A stretch of 33,949 nucleotides of DNA, from assembly GCA_963608705.1 (NCBI GenBank), contig CAVDHB010000004.1, positions 1-33,949 of the forward strand, given 5' to 3'. Of this stretch, positions 32,584 to 33,949 are shown piece by piece. Below the pieces are notes generated by a model that did no database searches, was not told the DNA's origin, and saw nothing but the letters and a program-made list of their open reading frames with translations. The position numbers and the translations under genes are program-made. This stretch comes from CAVDHB01 sp963608705 (GTDB lineage: Bacteria > Bacteroidota > Bacteroidia > Bacteroidales > Bacteroidaceae). How positions within the stretch are numbered: position 1 is the stretch's first letter; the number at the start of each line of letters is the position of its first letter.

Positions 32584-33648
32584 ATGAAAGCAATTACATT
32601 GTTTTTAGGAGCGTTGTGTCTGCCATTCATGGCCACAGCCAGCGAAGCGAACACGCAGGATACCACTCAGAAGACTGAGAAAGAGAGCAAAGGTTTCAAG
32701 CTTTCCGCTCCTAAAATCCATGGGACACTCCGTGCGAAATACGAATACCAAGACGACACGAAAGAAGGACGTTTCGAAGTGCGCAACGCCCGTGTGAGTG
32801 TGGTCGGAGACTTATTGCCCACCGTGTCCTATAAAGCAGAGATTGACCTCTCGGACGAAGGGTCTATCAAGATGCTGGACGCCTACGCCCGTGTAAAACC
32901 GTGGAAAGGTTTCTCTTTCACCGCAGGACAGATGCGTGTTCCCTTCACCATCGACGCTCACCGCTCGCCTCATCAACAATACTTCGCAAACCGTTCCTTC
33001 ATCGCCAAGCAAGTGGGAAATGTGCGTGATGTCGGTGTGACCGCTGGCTATACACTTCCCACAGACATGAAAATCATACTGGAAGCGGGAATGTACAACG
33101 GTCGTACAATTCTGACAGACCAAAAAAGCTCTTGGCACAAACAACCCAGCTATTCAGCAAAAACACAGTTTTTCTTCACCCCTGGCCTGAACTTGACACT
33201 GGGTGTGCAAAGCGTGAAGCCCACGACCGTCCGCCAGCATTCATACGACATCGGCGCTTATTACCAATGCAGGAATTTCCATATTGAGGCAGAGTATCTG
33301 TACAAGACTTATTCACAGGACGCTTATAAGAATGTACAAGCCGTAAACGCTTTCGCCAACTATGACATTCCTTTAAAGAAAGTGTTCAAGAAGATGTCCA
33401 TTCTGGCACGTTACGACATGATGACTGACCAATGGGACGGCAAGACCTTCTCCGGCGAAGAAAAGAATGTCATCAAAACCACAGACTACAAACGGCAACG
33501 TCTGACAGGAGGTTTAACGTTCAGCTTGGGACTTCCCTTCACGGCAGACATCCGCCTGAATTACGAGAAATACTTTTACGCCAAGCACAGCATTCCCAAA
33601 GAATCAGAGCAAGACAAGTTCGTAGCGGAACTAATGGTAAGATTCTGA
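32584..33648 (+). CDS. Porin O/P family outer-membrane channel
   Basis: A 354-residue protein with a signal peptide (MKAITLFLGALCLPFMATAS). It has the OprO/OprP layout: an early GTLRAKYEYQDD strand, the FEVRNARVSVVGDLLPTVSYKAEIDLSDEG block, and FSFTAGQMRVPF near 110-120. It ends in a barrel-type aromatic residue (LMVRF). The family takes up phosphate or polyphosphate in Pseudomonas. The Pho-box-like array upstream supports a phosphate link here, but selectivity is not shown by sequence. The gene stands alone and is followed by a hairpin. Confidence 0.88.
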   Translation: MKAITLFLGALCLPFMATASEANTQDTTQKTEKESKGFKLSAPKIHGTLRAKYEYQDDTKEGRFEVRNARVSVVGDLLPTVSYKAEIDLSDEGSIKMLDAYARVKPWKGFSFTAGQMRVPFTIDAHRSPHQQYFANRSFIAKQVGNVRDVGVTAGYTLPTDMKIILEAGMYNGRTILTDQKSSWHKQPSYSAKTQFFFTPGLNLTLGVQSVKPTTVRQHSYDIGAYYQCRNFHIEAEYLYKTYSQDAYKNVQAVNAFANYDIPLKKVFKKMSILARYDMMTDQWDGKTFSGEEKNVIKTTDYKRQRLTGGLTFSLGLPFTADIRLNYEKYFYAKHSIPKESEQDKFVAELMVRF

Positions 33649-33667
33649 AAAATTTTAATGGTATGGG

Positions 33668-33697
33668 AAAGGGGCAGTGTTTCAATACTGCCCCTTT
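33668..33697. terminator. Terminator-like hairpin after the porin gene
   Basis: Arms aaaggggcagt (33668-33678) and actgccccttt (33687-33697) are perfect 11-bp complements with an 8-base loop. The T tract on the plus strand (tttgttct) is imperfect. It lies between convergent genes. Confidence 0.75.
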
Positions 33698-33716
33698 GTT
33701 CTATTACTCAACCTAC

Positions 33717-33949
33717 TTATTTTTCAATATCATTTCCATTTATTTGTGCCAAACTTTTTTGGGCTTCTTCGCAACCTTGCTCCGCAGATTTCTTTAACCA
33801 CTCCACAGCCTCTGACATATCCTTGGCTACACCTTCGCCATTTGCATAGCATGCGCCCAAATTATTCTGCGCAATTGCATGGCCTTGCTCTGCCGATTTC
33901 TTGTACCACTTTACTGCCTCTGATATGTCCTTGTCCACACCTTCGCCTT
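33717..33949 (-). CDS. Sel1-repeat protein, C-terminal part (runs off the window)
   Basis: The minus frame is open from the right edge to a stop at 33717 and gives about 77 residues. Two Sel1 units of 36 residues are seen: EAVKWYKKSAEQGHAIAQNN with LGACYANGEGVAKD, then EAVEWLKKSAEQGCEEAQKS. The apparent start near 33938 is a GTG inside a repeat (GEGVDKD), so the true start lies outside. Sel1 repeats form alpha-solenoids that bind other proteins. Partners are unknown. Confidence 0.85.
   Translation of the reverse strand, partial: GEGVDKDISEAVKWYKKSAEQGHAIAQNNLGACYANGEGVAKDMSEAVEWLKKSAEQGCEEAQKSLAQINGNDIEK

Noticed and set aside
33717..33938. Complete 73-residue Sel1 protein
   Set aside because: The apparent start is a GTG inside a repeat unit and the frame stays open to the window edge, so it is a partial gene.

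Overview
The window is chromosomal DNA from a member of the Bacteroidales, most like Bacteroidaceae or Prevotellaceae. Four things point there: repeated -7 boxes of the TAnnTTTG type, with TTTG near -33; few strong Shine-Dalgarno sequences; a meso-diaminopimelate dehydrogenase; and the protein types themselves (secreted C1B aminopeptidase, sialidase, GH2 enzyme, GH25 lysozyme, porin O/P). GC content looks close to one half by eye. I saw no rRNA, tRNA, CRISPR array, integrase or transposase. The region reads as ordinary core and metabolic chromosome with short repeats and some unusual regulatory sites.

Layout. Positions 1-56 hold the end of an upstream gene with a strong terminator. A 6-phosphofructokinase (minus) follows. 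A plus-strand cluster at 1503-4334 encodes dihydroneopterin aldolase, a membrane metallophosphoesterase, a PlsC-type acyltransferase and nucleoside diphosphate kinase. Next come a small beta-barrel protein (minus), then trpS with a secreted aminopeptidase C, a sialidase, a CPA2-type cation/proton antiporter, a LolD-type ATPase and a CvfB-like S1 protein (all plus). An AmtB ammonium transporter (minus), an HD-domain protein (plus) and a solitary AAA ATPase (minus) follow, with 'agacgcgat' palindromes around them. A secreted GH2 enzyme (plus) is read away from the ATPase.

The centre (19766-25224, minus) is a potassium-uptake operon: a 32-residue membrane peptide, kdpF, kdpA, kdpB, kdpC and an outer-membrane protein. 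The two smallest genes are easily missed. No kdpD or kdpE lies nearby. To the right are ddh (plus), a FucO-type iron alcohol dehydrogenase (minus), a divergent ThiD-like protein (minus), a Cof-type HAD phosphatase with a GH25 lysozyme (plus), a ThrE-type exporter (plus), a porin O/P with a Pho-box-like array (plus), and the end of a Sel1-repeat protein (minus) that runs off the window.

The most interesting signals are regulatory. Five GCGGT/ACCGC half-sites repeat at exactly 11 bp over the promoter of the solitary AAA ATPase. A four-unit 11-bp array resembling a Pho box lies before the porin. A terminator sits only about 14 bases before the sialidase start codon. The 32-residue peptide heading the kdp operon and the degenerate ThiD-like protein are the best candidates for poorly described gene products.
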